Shown in pieces: positions 9,801 to 17,096 of a DNA stretch of 64,000 bases. Location of the stretch: assembly GCA_029256085.1 (NCBI GenBank), contig JAQSYP010000002.1, positions 124,001-188,000 of the forward strand, in the 5' to 3' direction. Both the position numbers and the translations under genes were made by a program. This DNA is from Caryophanales bacterium (GTDB taxonomy: Bacteria > Bacillota > Bacilli > CAJFEE01). Numbering within the stretch: the stretch's first letter is position 1; every line of letters begins with the position of its first letter. A model generated the notes under the pieces. The model had not been told where the DNA came from. It worked only from the letters and a program-made list of their open reading frames with translations, and did not search any database.

Positions 9801-10346
9801 ATAGTCCTGACCATCTAGATATTTTTCAGCAATTTCTTTTTCGAATTGATCATAAATTAGTTTAATATCCCCTAATTTCTGCTGAAGTGATATATCTGAA
9901 AGTTTTATCTTGTTTTCTATATCTGCTAAGCTACTAGGTGATAGCTCATAGCGTTTGAATTCACGAATAACTTGTTCTACTTGTTCAATAAACCCTGTTT
10001 GCTCTGCTGCCCTTCTATAAACGTTAAATGAGTCTTTATTATCCTCTATTATTTTTCGGAGAAGCATCCACACACCAACTTTGTTAATATGTGTTCGTGT
10101 TAATCCGCCTGTTTCTTGTAGTAACCACCATGCTAATCTTTTCAAGCTAAGTACTTGAGCTCTCACAGTCCCTTTGACATCATCTGATGAAATAAGTTCA
10201 TAGCTCGTTTGAAACGTCATTTGATCAGGAACTAATAATATAATTGGATCTCCTAATGGATTCTCTTTTAGTTTAGTTTTAATATCCTCTAAAATATAAT
10301 TGCTTTTTCCACTACCTGATCTACCTAATATAAACCTTAAAGACAT
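6858..10346 (-). CDS. addB: ATP-dependent helicase/nuclease subunit B (AddB)
   Basis: A 1162-residue partner of AddA. The N-terminus has an intact Walker A motif (GRSGSGKSN, about 8-16). The middle is the inactivated helicase fold that scans for Chi. The C-terminal nuclease domain has RILDYKSSNK. Four cysteines of the 4Fe-4S pin are present: one in FFTCPFKHF and three in the C-terminal CSYCEYKFVC. It is the first gene of the addBA operon, with GGAGG 8 bases before the ATG. It acts in recombinational repair and, in competent cells, in transformation, which fits the nearby comK. Confidence 0.97.
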   Translation of the reverse strand: MSLRFILGRSGSGKSNYILEDIKTKLKENPLGDPIILLVPDQMTFQTSYELISSDDVKGTVRAQVLSLKRLAWWLLQETGGLTRTHINKVGVWMLLRKIIEDNKDSFNVYRRAAEQTGFIEQVEQVIREFKRYELSPSSLADIENKIKLSDISLQQKLGDIKLIYDQFEKEIAEKYLDGQDYLDLLAEKIPQANYLKNAEIYIDGFHDLTPQELKVISALLANVKRVNITLTVELPQNGILQPMDLFYMTWETSIQLVNLAKENKIKIESPLFLSTENGRFTNAKSLAHLEKNYDIRPIVTYNEVPEIEIFSAGSRRAEVEAIAREIIHTVRRDNLRYNEIAVLVRNADEYNSLIKTVFFDFNIPMYIDEKRKMKHHPLIELIRASLDIFKSNWRYEAVFRCLKTDLLITSNEDAKHLREKIDFLENYCLANGIKGSKWTSNSRWKYGRFLNSFDNRSVQTTKEKEVEDELNHLKNIIATPLISFFDRFKAAESIKDKCYVIVEFLEECNIPEKLDKWRIESEGTGDLNSAIEHQQAWKAVMELFEQMVEVVGNDTITTEGFIKIIESGIEGLEFSFVPSALDQVLIANFDHSRFSKIKTAFVLGMNEGVFPRQVKDEGVLKTEDRELLESNGIKLGFSSRQKILNDHTAIYLALTLPSEKLYLTVPLADEEGSALIPSMYIRQIKEMYPLIKDRFVSHDPMDIKEDGQEHFIINARGTLSYLIRVLQRCKKGESGFEIWKAVYNSYAINRFKDVNLDVLDGLFYKNNYLNLPIELNEKLYGKTIEASVSRIENFFTCPFKHFSNYGLQLREREEYTLQRHQVGSLYHECIRLMFVKLRNEGKSWSDLTANDARGLAGACLEILTPKFYNEILMSSNKYKYVTKRLEKVLMKVAEVIREHSLRSEFKPYAMEEPFGAGKRIPEISLSLEHNFDMSLRGRIDRIDIAQVNDKKYLRILDYKSSNKKLDLNEVYYGLALQLVTYLDLVVDNSKSWLGESAEAAGVLYFPMINPVLSMKNEADEAKIKDDIFKKFKMRGLLLSNEEVLKLMDIETKEKGSPVVNIYYKKDGLSDSESYDTIDEGSLMNLRKFTRNQFVTAGNKIVCGDVTAYPSRYKSNMACSYCEYKFVCQFDRQMEANKVNNLRAHKKNDLIEMINKEVGEEC

Positions 10347-10430
10347 AACTTACCTCCAGGCTTCTAATTATTGATTTTTAACACTAAACCTTATTGTTGA
10401 TGTTCAGAATCTGCTCGCTTTCCTGGGGCT

Positions 10431-10450
10431 GCGAAACGCATGCGTTTCGC
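10431..10450. repeat. Perfect 20-bp palindrome 1
   Basis: GCGAAACGCATGCGTTTCGC equals its own reverse complement over all 20 bases. The central ten bases alternate purine and pyrimidine. It is flanked by TCGCTTTCCTGGGGCT and AAGCCTCCTC, wording seen in interspersed repeats of other Bacillaceae as I remember them. Confidence 0.85.
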
Positions 10451-10506
10451 AAGCCTCCTCACTCGAAAACTCGTTGCGGGGTCTTGCTTGGCCAGCTATC
10501 CCCTAG

Positions 10507-10526
10507 GGAAAATGTATACATTTTCC
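10507..10526. repeat. Perfect 20-bp palindrome 2
   Basis: GGAAAATGTATACATTTTCC is fully self-complementary, and its central ATGTATACAT alternates purine and pyrimidine. It lies 56 bp after palindrome 1. Confidence 0.85.
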
Positions 10527-10618
10527 GCAAATTCTTCAACATCAACTAAACTAGAAAAATCACGGGAATTCACATAATATTTTCAGTTTTTCAGCGTCCT
10601 CGTTCACTCTCCCGCTGG

Positions 10619-10636
10619 CGAAATGCATGCATTTCG
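10619..10636. repeat. Perfect 18-bp palindrome 3
   Basis: CGAAATGCATGCATTTCG is fully self-complementary with an alternating purine/pyrimidine core. It has the same GAAA...TTTC frame as palindromes 1 and 2 and lies between CTCCCGCTGG and AGCGCCTTCGC. Confidence 0.85.
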
Positions 10637-10710
10637 AGCGCCTTCGCTCAAATCTAAATATATTTTTATGATTTAAACAACGTTTAAACTACTTATAAAG
10701 TTTAAAATAA

Positions 10711-10734
10711 AATAAACTTGGCATTGCCAAGTAC
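10711..10734 (-). repeat. ACTTGGC hairpin
   Basis: ACTTGGC (10716-10722), ATT loop, GCCAAGT (10726-10732), with an A-rich left flank. It is the same module as at 2943 and again precedes a family I repeat by about 40 bp. Confidence 0.65.
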
Positions 10735-10770
10735 TCTGAGATGAATAGATTAATTTTTAACATGAAGCTA

Positions 10771-10877
10771 GAAACTGCTCGACTCCAGCGGGAATAGCAC
10801 GAGCCGAAAATCCATTTTTGTAAGTGTAAACTTGCAAAAATTAGTTGAGGCCGTGCCCGCGGAAAGCGAGCAGTTTC
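10771..10877. repeat. Family I interspersed repeat, copy 2
   Basis: Arms GAAACTGCTCG and CGAGCAGTTTC pair perfectly. The outermost pair is G-C where copy 1 has A-T, a compensatory change. The interior carries ACTCCAGCGGGA, the TTTTTGTAAG / CTTGCAAAAA centre and GCCCGCGGAAAG. Confidence 0.9.
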
Positions 10878-10916
10878 TGCGAGTGTACTAATAGAATTCT
10901 ATACTTCTTTAACTTT

Positions 10917-10952
10917 AAAAAAAGCACACCATACAAAAGTAATGTGCTTTTC
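10917..10952 (-). terminator. Terminator of the signal peptidase gene
   Basis: AAAAGCACA pairs with TGTGCTTTT around a 14-base loop. On the minus strand a T-rich run follows the stem. Confidence 0.75.
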
Positions 10953-11005
10953 AATTTACGTATATTATATCATCAGACCATATTAAATTTTTTATATGGT
11001 CTTTA

Positions 11006-11554
11006 CTAGTTTTCGAAGCTCATCTTGAAATCTTTAACTGGCCAGTATCGCAAATTAACTTTTCCAACGACTTGATCTTGTTTGATAAAGCCGAAATGTC
11101 TACTATCAAAACTACCTAACCTATTATCTCCTTCAACAAATAGATGTCCTTTAGGTACAACTTTCATACCTGTTATTTCTTCTAGGGTGAAATCGCCTGT
11201 AAGCATTGTACCTTGATTATCTGACTTCATTTCATTTAGAAATGGTTCATTCACTTTTTTGTCATTTATGTATAATATATCTTGTTTATATTCGATTTTA
11301 TCTCCAGGTAATCCAATAACCCTTTTTACATAGTCTTCTTTATCATTTGCATGAAAAACTATTACATCAAAGTGTTCAAATTCACCTATATAATTACCCA
11401 CTTTATTAATAACTAGTAAATTTCCATCTTTTAGTGTTGGATCCATAGATTTTCCCTCAACAGAATATGTAGAAAAAAGATATGTTCTAATTACTGTCGA
11501 TAATAAGAACCCCACTAGCAGAATTATTGCCCATTCCTTTATGAATGCCTTCAT
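11006..11554 (-). CDS. sipV: Signal peptidase I (SipV-like)
   Basis: A 182-residue type I signal peptidase that removes signal peptides from exported proteins on the outer face of the membrane. One N-terminal membrane anchor lies at about residues 8-27. The catalytic serine is Ser36 in GKSMDPT and the lysine is Lys77 in DYVKRVIGLPGD. GDNRLGSFDSRHFG, the conserved box near the C-terminus, is intact. In B. subtilis sipV lies between yhjE and addB, the same place as here, which supports the symbol. Several sip paralogues are usual, so sipV rests on synteny. Confidence 0.92.
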   Translation of the reverse strand: MKAFIKEWAIILLVGFLLSTVIRTYLFSTYSVEGKSMDPTLKDGNLLVINKVGNYIGEFEHFDVIVFHANDKEDYVKRVIGLPGDKIEYKQDILYINDKKVNEPFLNEMKSDNQGTMLTGDFTLEEITGMKVVPKGHLFVEGDNRLGSFDSRHFGFIKQDQVVGKVNLRYWPVKDFKMSFEN

Positions 11555-11661
11555 TACCTACCCCCTAGATTTGCAAAAGCGATACGATGCTTCTATTTTA
11601 CCATTTTTCACAGTTAATATAGTGAGTTTAAAAATATTTATTTTTAACATTTTGTGCATTT

Positions 11662-12273
11662 TTAATCTTTTATTACCTTGGTAAACTCCAGTTTTTTCTC
11701 TACATGCTTACCAATGTACCAAACGATAACTAAAACTACTACTGCAATTAGTGATTTTATAGGTTTTTCAATAAATGACCTAAAATCTGCACCAACATAG
11801 CTCATCATAAAGATCATTATAATTTTACTCAAAGTAATAGCAAGTAAAAATTGATATACTTTAATTTTCGAAAGTCCAGACATTACGTTTACTATAATTA
11901 CAGGCGTAAAAGGAAAACACAATATTATGAATAAAGGACCAAACCCTTTTTGTTCAAACCACCTTAGCCCACTCTCAACGTGGGGATGTCTTGTTAAGAA
12001 ATTGAAAAACTTTGCCTGTCCATATTTCCTAACTAACAAAAACAATAAAAACGAACCAACTACGGATCCAATCCAAGAGTAAATAAATCCTTGCCATAGT
12101 CCGAATGCTGCAGCATTAGCCATAATTATTACAACTAACGGTAGAAACGGGAAAAATGATTCTACTAAAGGAATACCGATACCTAGGAGTGGTCCTCCAG
12201 CCTCACCGTATGCCTTTAATAATCCTTCTATATTCTCGAGCGTGAAAAATTCTTTAATTCCAGCTATATCCAT
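11662..12273 (-). CDS. yhjE: TVP38/TMEM64 (DedA-like) membrane protein YhjE
   Basis: A protein of about 203 residues with five to six hydrophobic segments and the VTT-domain pattern, including FPFLPLVVIIMANAAAFG, WIGSVVGS and CFPFTPVIIVNVMSGLSK. The family is thought to move lipids between membrane leaflets; the role here is not known. I place the start at the ATG at 12273, preceded by AATGGGGA. A GTG at 12309 would add 12 residues and has no ribosome site. It sits beside the signal peptidase gene as in B. subtilis. Confidence 0.87.
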   Translation of the reverse strand: MDIAGIKEFFTLENIEGLLKAYGEAGGPLLGIGIPLVESFFPFLPLVVIIMANAAAFGLWQGFIYSWIGSVVGSFLLFLLVRKYGQAKFFNFLTRHPHVESGLRWFEQKGFGPLFIILCFPFTPVIIVNVMSGLSKIKVYQFLLAITLSKIIMIFMMSYVGADFRSFIEKPIKSLIAVVVLVIVWYIGKHVEKKLEFTKVIKD

Positions 12274-12414
12274 GGTGTTTTCCCCATTAACTATTATTTT
12301 AAAATCCACTTAATCGTATCATATTTATTTATAGTTTTCATTTTTAGTTGTAGAATTATTACTTTTTGTATAAACTAATATAGAACAAATGTTCTTATTT
12401 GGAGGGGAAGTTAA

Positions 12415-12786
12415 ATGTCAAGGCTAACAACAGAAGACTGGTCGATAATAGAGGATGGTATTTTTCTACCGATGGTATCAATCATTTTACAACAGGATAT
12501 TAGAATCATTGAGGATAGCCCCCATAAACTTAAGAAGCCTTATATAAACCTTTTGGAATTATCGTTAAAAAAAGTTCAAAGTGATATAGCGACAACAAAA
12601 AGAAGATTGCGAGGTAAACAGCTAAAGATTATTCAAAAGTACAAGGATGAGCATTTTACGACGTACACTTTTGTAATTTCTGGTTACGAAGAAGTTCATA
12701 AATATTTTAATCCAGTTATTAAAAATAAAGTTCAGGATAAATTAGCAATTTACCTCGCCAGTACTAGCGATGATGTGTTAGTCTAA
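12415..12786 (+). CDS. yhjD: YhjD family protein of unknown function
   Basis: A soluble, charged 123-residue protein that is mostly helical in pattern. It begins MSRLTTEDWSIIEDGIFLPMVSIILQQD and has a basic central segment KRRLRGKQLK. GGAGGGGAAG precedes the ATG. I recognise it as YhjD by sequence feel and position next to yhjE and comK; no function is known to me. Its last 9 bases overlap the end of comK on the other strand. Confidence 0.8.
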   Translation: MSRLTTEDWSIIEDGIFLPMVSIILQQDIRIIEDSPHKLKKPYINLLELSLKKVQSDIATTKRRLRGKQLKIIQKYKDEHFTTYTFVISGYEEVHKYFNPVIKNKVQDKLAIYLASTSDDVLV

Positions 12787-13326
12787 GACCCAAATATCAC
12801 TATTTCTTTTCTCAGCTACACTTGATTCTGTATTTCTTAATAACATCTTTTTAAAGCCACTTCTTGTGTCGAGCATACTTTTAAGTTTTGTCGCTCTTAG
12901 GAATTGGTTTTCAAACGAATTTCTAGAAATACCAATTATGTATGTGCTACCGTTTGTAAACGTAACATTTGTACGAGTGATATCTACTTTCTCGCTTTTT
13001 AATACATGAGCCTGAGATATCCATATACAATCTTTGAGCGTAGGCGACATTGTCGGAAAAAAGTAGATTCCATTTGATGAACTTATAGCTATTGGGGCTT
13101 TATGCGTAATCTGTATAACAGTTCGTGTTCCCTCTTTTCTACCGCGGTAGCTGCTTCCGTAGTATTGACAGCTGCTGTCAATAATCTTTAGGGGTTCTTG
13201 GCGAATATAAACACAACCGTCGGACTCTAAAACAAGTGTCCCAATTTCACCATTGTTAAAAAAATGTGGCAATAATGCAATCGTATCTTGATGAATTTCA
13301 TAATTTTCTAGTGTTCTTACTTCCAA
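12778..13326 (-). CDS. comK: Competence transcription factor ComK
   Basis: A 182-residue ComK, the master activator of DNA-uptake genes, which binds AT-box pairs (AAAA-N5-TTTT) in the minor groove. Recognisable blocks include EIGTLVLESDG, SSCQYYGSSYRGRKEGT, KAPIAISSSNGIYFFPT and HVLKSEK. The start is a TTG at 13326, preceded by GGAGTGA. Two in-frame stops lie just upstream, so no longer form exists. Candidate AT boxes lie upstream. Its presence suggests competence, together with addAB; the uptake genes themselves are outside the window. Confidence 0.93.
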   Translation of the reverse strand: MEVRTLENYEIHQDTIALLPHFFNNGEIGTLVLESDGCVYIRQEPLKIIDSSCQYYGSSYRGRKEGTRTVIQITHKAPIAISSSNGIYFFPTMSPTLKDCIWISQAHVLKSEKVDITRTNVTFTNGSTYIIGISRNSFENQFLRATKLKSMLDTRSGFKKMLLRNTESSVAEKRNSDIWVLD

Positions 13327-13433
13327 ATATCATCACTCCTTTATTTTTTCACACAACATTCTCCAAAATCAGACTTATTTTCGATAAATTGTGCAACTAA
13401 ATAATATCAAAAAAAATAAAATAATTTCATCCT

Positions 13434-13489
13434 AAAATTTAATTTTTCAAAATTTTTACACAAATTCGTAACAATTAAAAATTATTTTT
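13434..13489 (-). promoter_or_regulatory. Candidate ComK box pair upstream of comK
   Basis: AAAA-TTTAA-TTTT at 13434-13446 and AAAA-ATTAT-TTTT at 13477-13489 both match the ComK AT-box. They are 30 bases apart, close to the 31-base spacing I recall for autoregulated comK promoters. The surroundings are very A+T-rich, so chance matches are possible. Confidence 0.4.
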
Positions 13490-13566
13490 TTAAAGTTTTT
13501 TCAATTATCTGGCAATTTTTCTGTCCCATTGCTCTATAATAGTAAAAAGCGATTGGGGTGGTAAAG

Positions 13567-13776
13567 ATGAGTAAGGAGGAAAAACAAAATACTCTGAGTA
13601 TAAATCAGAATATTAACCCTAGTCAATTTGTTGATAAGTTTCTAGCTGAGTTGATTTATGAAGAAACTAAAAGAAAGCTACTTATTAAAATTGATAATTC
13701 ACTCGTTACAAGAAACGAAAAGGAATTTTATATATTATCTGACCAGTACAATAACCTAATAAATAGTAAGATCTAA
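13567..13776 (+). CDS. yhzC: IDEAL-domain small protein (YhzC-like)
   Basis: A 69-residue protein with an N-terminal polar part and a C-terminal IDEAL domain at about residues 20-62 (VDKFLAELIYEETKRKLLIKIDNSL). This domain binds partner proteins in Bacillus; ComK-adjacent YhzC is one example. The start is the ATG at 13567 with GGGGTGG before it. A GTG nine bases upstream would bury the ribosome site. It is divergent from comK. Confidence 0.75.
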   Translation: MSKEEKQNTLSINQNINPSQFVDKFLAELIYEETKRKLLIKIDNSLVTRNEKEFYILSDQYNNLINSKI

Positions 13777-13779
13777 ATC

Positions 13780-13799
13780 GACTTGACTAAACTCAAGTC
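13780..13799. repeat. GACTTGA hairpin preceding inverted family I copy
   Basis: GACTTGA (13780-13786) pairs with TCAAGTC (13793-13799) around CTAAAC. It occupies the place of the ACTTGGC hairpin seen beside the other family I copies and may end yhzC transcription. Confidence 0.5.
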
Positions 13800-13823
13800 C
13801 TTAAGGAAGTTAGCCTTTTGCTC

Positions 13824-13926
13824 AAGGCGCTCGCTTTCCGCGGGCACGGCCTCAACTAATTTTTGCAAGTAAACTTGCAAAAATGGATTTTCGGCTCGTG
13901 CTGTTCCCGCTGGAGTCGAGCGCCTT
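13824..13926. repeat. Family I interspersed repeat, copy 3 (inverted)
   Basis: Read on the plus strand the ends are AAGGCGCTCG and CGAGCGCCTT, a third pair of complementary arms. The interior is the reverse complement of the consensus (CTTTCCGCGGGCACGGCCTC to TGTTCCCGCTGGAGTC). It lies between convergent yhzC and the M48 protease gene. Confidence 0.9.
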
Positions 13927-14050
13927 TGCTTTATCTAAAAAAATATTTTGTGATAAATTTATTCTTTCCATTTTCTTCTTGGAAATCGGACTAGCCAAGA
14001 CCCCCAATCTGCAAAAGTTACCTGAAATCACTTTTATTACTATCATAAAT

Positions 14051-14090
14051 AAAAAACGCAAAATTAGTTTTCACTGATTTTGCGTTTTTT
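14051..14090. terminator. Strong bidirectional terminator
   Basis: AAAAAACGCAAAATTAGT pairs with ACTGATTTTGCGTTTTTT, about 18 pairs with one imperfection. A and T tracts sit on the two sides, so it can end transcription from both the plus-strand small gene and the M48 gene. Confidence 0.85.
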
Positions 14091-14123
14091 GATGGCTAGT
14101 TTTGTCCCAGCCTCTTTATTTTA

Positions 14124-15407
14124 TTAATTATTGATTTGTTCCTGTAACTTATTCTTTTTTGTTAACTCGACATCAAGGGTTGTAATTCTTTCTAACATTG
14201 TAGGGTGACCGTATCTAAAGATTTTAACGAGAAGTGGTGGATTAACCTGCGCTAGGCTATTTCTAGCAAGTTCTTGGAACGTATTAACACCTGCTTCAGA
14301 ATTCTTTGTAAGTTCTACTGCATAAGTGTCACACACAGTTTCTTGATACCTAGAGTAAGCATTTGTAAATGGTGTAATTGCAAAGCTCATGATCGAGAAT
14401 AGTAACAATAAAAGTGGTAATGAAGCAAGCCTTCTAGAATCATAAATTTGAAGTCTACTACCCCATTTTCTAGTAAGAAAACCTAAGAATACTTTCGCTA
14501 TATATAACCCAATAAAAGACAGCGACAATGAAATTGCGAGTCCAATATAAATGTGTTTTTTAACATAGTGGGCCATTTCATGTGCCATAATAAATAAGAT
14601 TTCTTTTTCACCAAGTTTGTTAAGTGTAGTATCCCACAAAACAATTCTAGCGTTAGAACCAATCCCAGTGACATAAGCATTCATTGATTTAGTTTTTTCT
14701 GACATATTAACCTGATAAACCCGGTCAGTAGGAATATTCGACTCTTTGGCTAACGCTAATATTTTCTTTTCAAGTTGCTTATTTTCAAGAGGCGTAAATT
14801 CATTATATAAAGGATCGATTATAACTGGTTGGATAAACGACAAAAATAGTGTAAATGGAATAGATAGTAGCCATGCATGCAACCACCATTTTTGTTGATT
14901 TCTGCTCATTAGCCAGTACATTACTAGAACAATAACGAACGTAATTAAATAGTCAGTCCAAAATCCAATCATTAAATCCTTCATCCAACTATTAAATGGT
15001 TGGACAGAAATTCCATATGTTTTTGAAATATAATAGCTAATCCAATCTAACGGAAAACTAACAGCTGACATAAATAAGGACAAGTAAAACACAAAAACAG
15101 CTGTATGTATTGGCCTAAATTTAGAAATAACGCTAGCCCATTCATCGAACTTTCTAGATATTCCAGTTATTAATAATAAGAATAATACTATCCACTCAAA
15201 GGGAATAGATAGAAAAAATAATAAGTTTTTTATGTTTGAAAAGTCCTCACTTAAAACTAATTGTCTAGCATTCATAAAAGTTGAAGGGTCAACACTCGAC
15301 CACCGCAAATGCGTTGGAATTGAAGTATCTGCAAAATGAAATAAATATAAATACATACCAATTCCATAAAAAACAAATATACTAACTAACCATTTAAAAA
15401 TTCTCAA
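14124..15407 (-). CDS. yhfN: M48 family metallopeptidase (YhfN, Ste24-like)
   Basis: A 427-residue membrane metalloprotease. Four to five hydrophobic segments precede the catalytic part. The zinc motif HEMAH is at 276-280, and the third ligand lies in YQETVCDTYAVEL near residue 357. The architecture is that of CAAX-prenyl-protease-type M48 enzymes; the bacterial substrates are unknown. Two more membrane segments flank the active site. The start is a TTG at 15407 with GAGGTGG before it. B. subtilis YhfN has nearly the same length and lies between lplJ and comK, as here. Confidence 0.9.
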   Translation of the reverse strand: MRIFKWLVSIFVFYGIGMYLYLFHFADTSIPTHLRWSSVDPSTFMNARQLVLSEDFSNIKNLLFFLSIPFEWIVLFLLLITGISRKFDEWASVISKFRPIHTAVFVFYLSLFMSAVSFPLDWISYYISKTYGISVQPFNSWMKDLMIGFWTDYLITFVIVLVMYWLMSRNQQKWWLHAWLLSIPFTLFLSFIQPVIIDPLYNEFTPLENKQLEKKILALAKESNIPTDRVYQVNMSEKTKSMNAYVTGIGSNARIVLWDTTLNKLGEKEILFIMAHEMAHYVKKHIYIGLAISLSLSFIGLYIAKVFLGFLTRKWGSRLQIYDSRRLASLPLLLLLFSIMSFAITPFTNAYSRYQETVCDTYAVELTKNSEAGVNTFQELARNSLAQVNPPLLVKIFRYGHPTMLERITTLDVELTKKNKLQEQINN

Positions 15408-15508
15408 TTGTTCCCACCTCTTACTAAACCATTTAAAAATGGTTTAACTTTATTGTCCAACCTATTATGATTTTATTTTTTGGACGAGATAATAGAACAA
15501 ATTGGCAT

Positions 15509-15532
15509 AAAAAAACTCGGCGATTGCCGAGT
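15509..15532 (-). terminator. ACTCGGC-GATT-GCCGAGT terminator
   Basis: A 7-bp GC-rich stem with a GATT loop; on the minus strand it is followed by seven T. It lies directly after the DUF59 gene. The hairpin is identical to the 5' module of the family II repeats. Confidence 0.8.
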
Positions 15533-15538
15533 CTCTAA

Positions 15539-15841
15539 TCAATGTCCTAAAATTTTCAGTGCTGCCTGGGACATTCTTTCAGGTGTCCAAGCAGGCTCCC
15601 ATACTACATCAACGTCTACATTATTAATACCATCTATGCCTCTTACTACATTTTTGACACCTGAAACAATACTGTCATGCAGAGGGCAACCAGGGGTTGT
15701 TAGCGTCATTTCAATTTGAACATTATTATTTGTATCAATATTCACATCATACACGAGTCCTAAATCAACGATGTTAATATCTAGCTCCGGATCAATAACT
15801 TTATGAAGTTCTCTATAAACTGAATCCTTTAATTCTTCCAT
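15539..15841 (-). CDS. DUF59/MIP18 family Fe-S assembly-type protein
   Basis: A 100-residue single-domain DUF59 protein. It has the VIDPELDINIVDLGLVYDV motif at about 14-34 and TLTTPGCPLHDSI, whose conserved Cys is near residue 51. A Trp-Pro box (VWEPAWTPERM) lies near the end. Relatives (SufT, PaaD, YitW) help assemble or transfer iron-sulfur clusters. It is the last gene of an operon with an oxidase-subunit-like membrane protein and two DUF2249 proteins, behind FNR- and Fur-type sites. A role in cluster maintenance under low oxygen or nitrosative stress is inferred. An AGGAGG site precedes the ATG. Confidence 0.85.
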   Translation of the reverse strand: MEELKDSVYRELHKVIDPELDINIVDLGLVYDVNIDTNNNVQIEMTLTTPGCPLHDSIVSGVKNVVRGIDGINNVDVDVVWEPAWTPERMSQAALKILGH

Positions 15842-15852
15842 TTTGAAACCTC

Positions 15853-17091
15853 CTATTTTCTTAAAACATTAAATATTATTGCTGAAAACACAGTAGTAGC
15901 AATTATAAAAATAGCTTGTGATACTTGAAAGATTGTCGTAGAACCTAGTATTATCGCTAAACCGACACCGAGAGCACCTACTGTAAAAGCTGAGAATACA
16001 GGTATTGCTAACGGTTCATTCATAAGATCCTTTAATGCAGGCACCTTTTCTTTTCCCATCAATTTACTATACTTGTGGGTCCACCATAAAAAAGGAACAA
16101 TCTTATACAAGTAACCAACGATACTAAATACTACCCAAGTAATTAAATATAAATATGCTAAAACAATAAACAGATCTTTGCGATTAAATAATATTGCTAT
16201 AACTGCTCCAAAGTGAATTAGTAAACCGAAACCAATAGCGATAATTGAAAAGATAAAAGGTTTATCTAATACTTTTTTTAAGCGTTTTTTAATGACCTGA
16301 TTCATGTGATACGCAAATAAGGCAAATCCAATTAATAATAAAATTGATCCAACTAAAAGAATAAAGTCACTATTATAAAAAAAGCTCATCGAAACAACAA
16401 TTAATCCAAAAATATAAGAAGTAGTAACCCAAGTGCTTAATCCCATAGAAAATCCATGAGCTAATGAAAACATTGGCAGCATCTTATATGAAAAACCAAA
16501 AATAAGTAAAGTAAACCAACCAACTAATCCTAAAAGAATATGTGTATATAATACTGGTAAATGGTCAATTGTCGCATGTCCAGTTAAGGATAGTGCAAGC
16601 AGTAGTCCAAGGATTATAGTTAGGAAAAGGCATAGTAACGCACTACCTACAAGTACAGTCATTATATTTTTTTCTTTTTGAACATTTATAGTTTTGTACA
16701 TTTGAAAAATAAAAAGAAGAATTCCTATTATAACAATGGAAGCCGTATATGCTATATGCTCAATCTCATAAAATAGTGTGTAAGAGAATGCAACAATGCC
16801 GATGCTACTTATAAAAAATTGAATAAAACCTAACTTCTCACTCCAGATTGGTGTAAGAAAAACAACAGGTACAAGCTGGTACATTGCTCCCATTGCAAGC
16901 ATTAACATCCACCCTAGGACTAAAAGGTGGGCTGAAGACCACAGCAATGGTACTCTATATGCACCATTTACAATGTAGTCCCCACCAAAAAAGAAAAGAC
17001 CTTGTGAAACAATAAATGCCACTAAACTAAATATAATAAAAGAGAATGGCAATTTAATATTAGTTTCTGTAGAGCTAATTTGTGGAATCAT
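15853..17091 (-). CDS. 12-TM heme-copper oxidase subunit I-like / NnrS-like membrane protein
   Basis: A 412-residue protein with about 12 hydrophobic helices. A motif recurs three times: HLLVLGW...MYQLVPVVF near residue 55, THILLGLVGW...SYKMLPMF near 190, and AYLYLITW...LYKIVPFLWW near 320. This gives a 3 x 4-helix layout like the oxidase subunit I fold. Two helix histidines that could bind a heme are visible, but the paired His of a CuB site are not. It is therefore probably not a standard terminal oxidase; a NO- or heme-related role like NnrS is a guess. It lies between DUF59 and DUF2249 genes in a divergent cluster with FNR-type boxes. Confidence 0.7.
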   Translation of the reverse strand: MIPQISSTETNIKLPFSFIIFSLVAFIVSQGLFFFGGDYIVNGAYRVPLLWSSAHLLVLGWMLMLAMGAMYQLVPVVFLTPIWSEKLGFIQFFISSIGIVAFSYTLFYEIEHIAYTASIVIIGILLFIFQMYKTINVQKEKNIMTVLVGSALLCLFLTIILGLLLALSLTGHATIDHLPVLYTHILLGLVGWFTLLIFGFSYKMLPMFSLAHGFSMGLSTWVTTSYIFGLIVVSMSFFYNSDFILLVGSILLLIGFALFAYHMNQVIKKRLKKVLDKPFIFSIIAIGFGLLIHFGAVIAILFNRKDLFIVLAYLYLITWVVFSIVGYLYKIVPFLWWTHKYSKLMGKEKVPALKDLMNEPLAIPVFSAFTVGALGVGLAIILGSTTIFQVSQAIFIIATTVFSAIIFNVLRK

Positions 17092-17096
17092 ATTAT

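Larger units (their letters stand above)
10347..11005. other. 659-bp spacer between addB and the signal peptidase gene
   Basis: No credible gene. Contents in order: a decayed relative of the Bacillaceae TCGCTTTCC-type repeat (about 10410-10500), three perfect palindromes (10431, 10507 and 10619), an ACTTGGC hairpin (10711), a family I repeat (10771-10877) and the signal peptidase terminator (10917-10952). Confidence 0.7.

Noticed and set aside
13852-14077. Frames on both strands over the inverted family I copy and following DNA
   Set aside because: Products are made of repeat and terminator sequence, overlap each other and have no good start.
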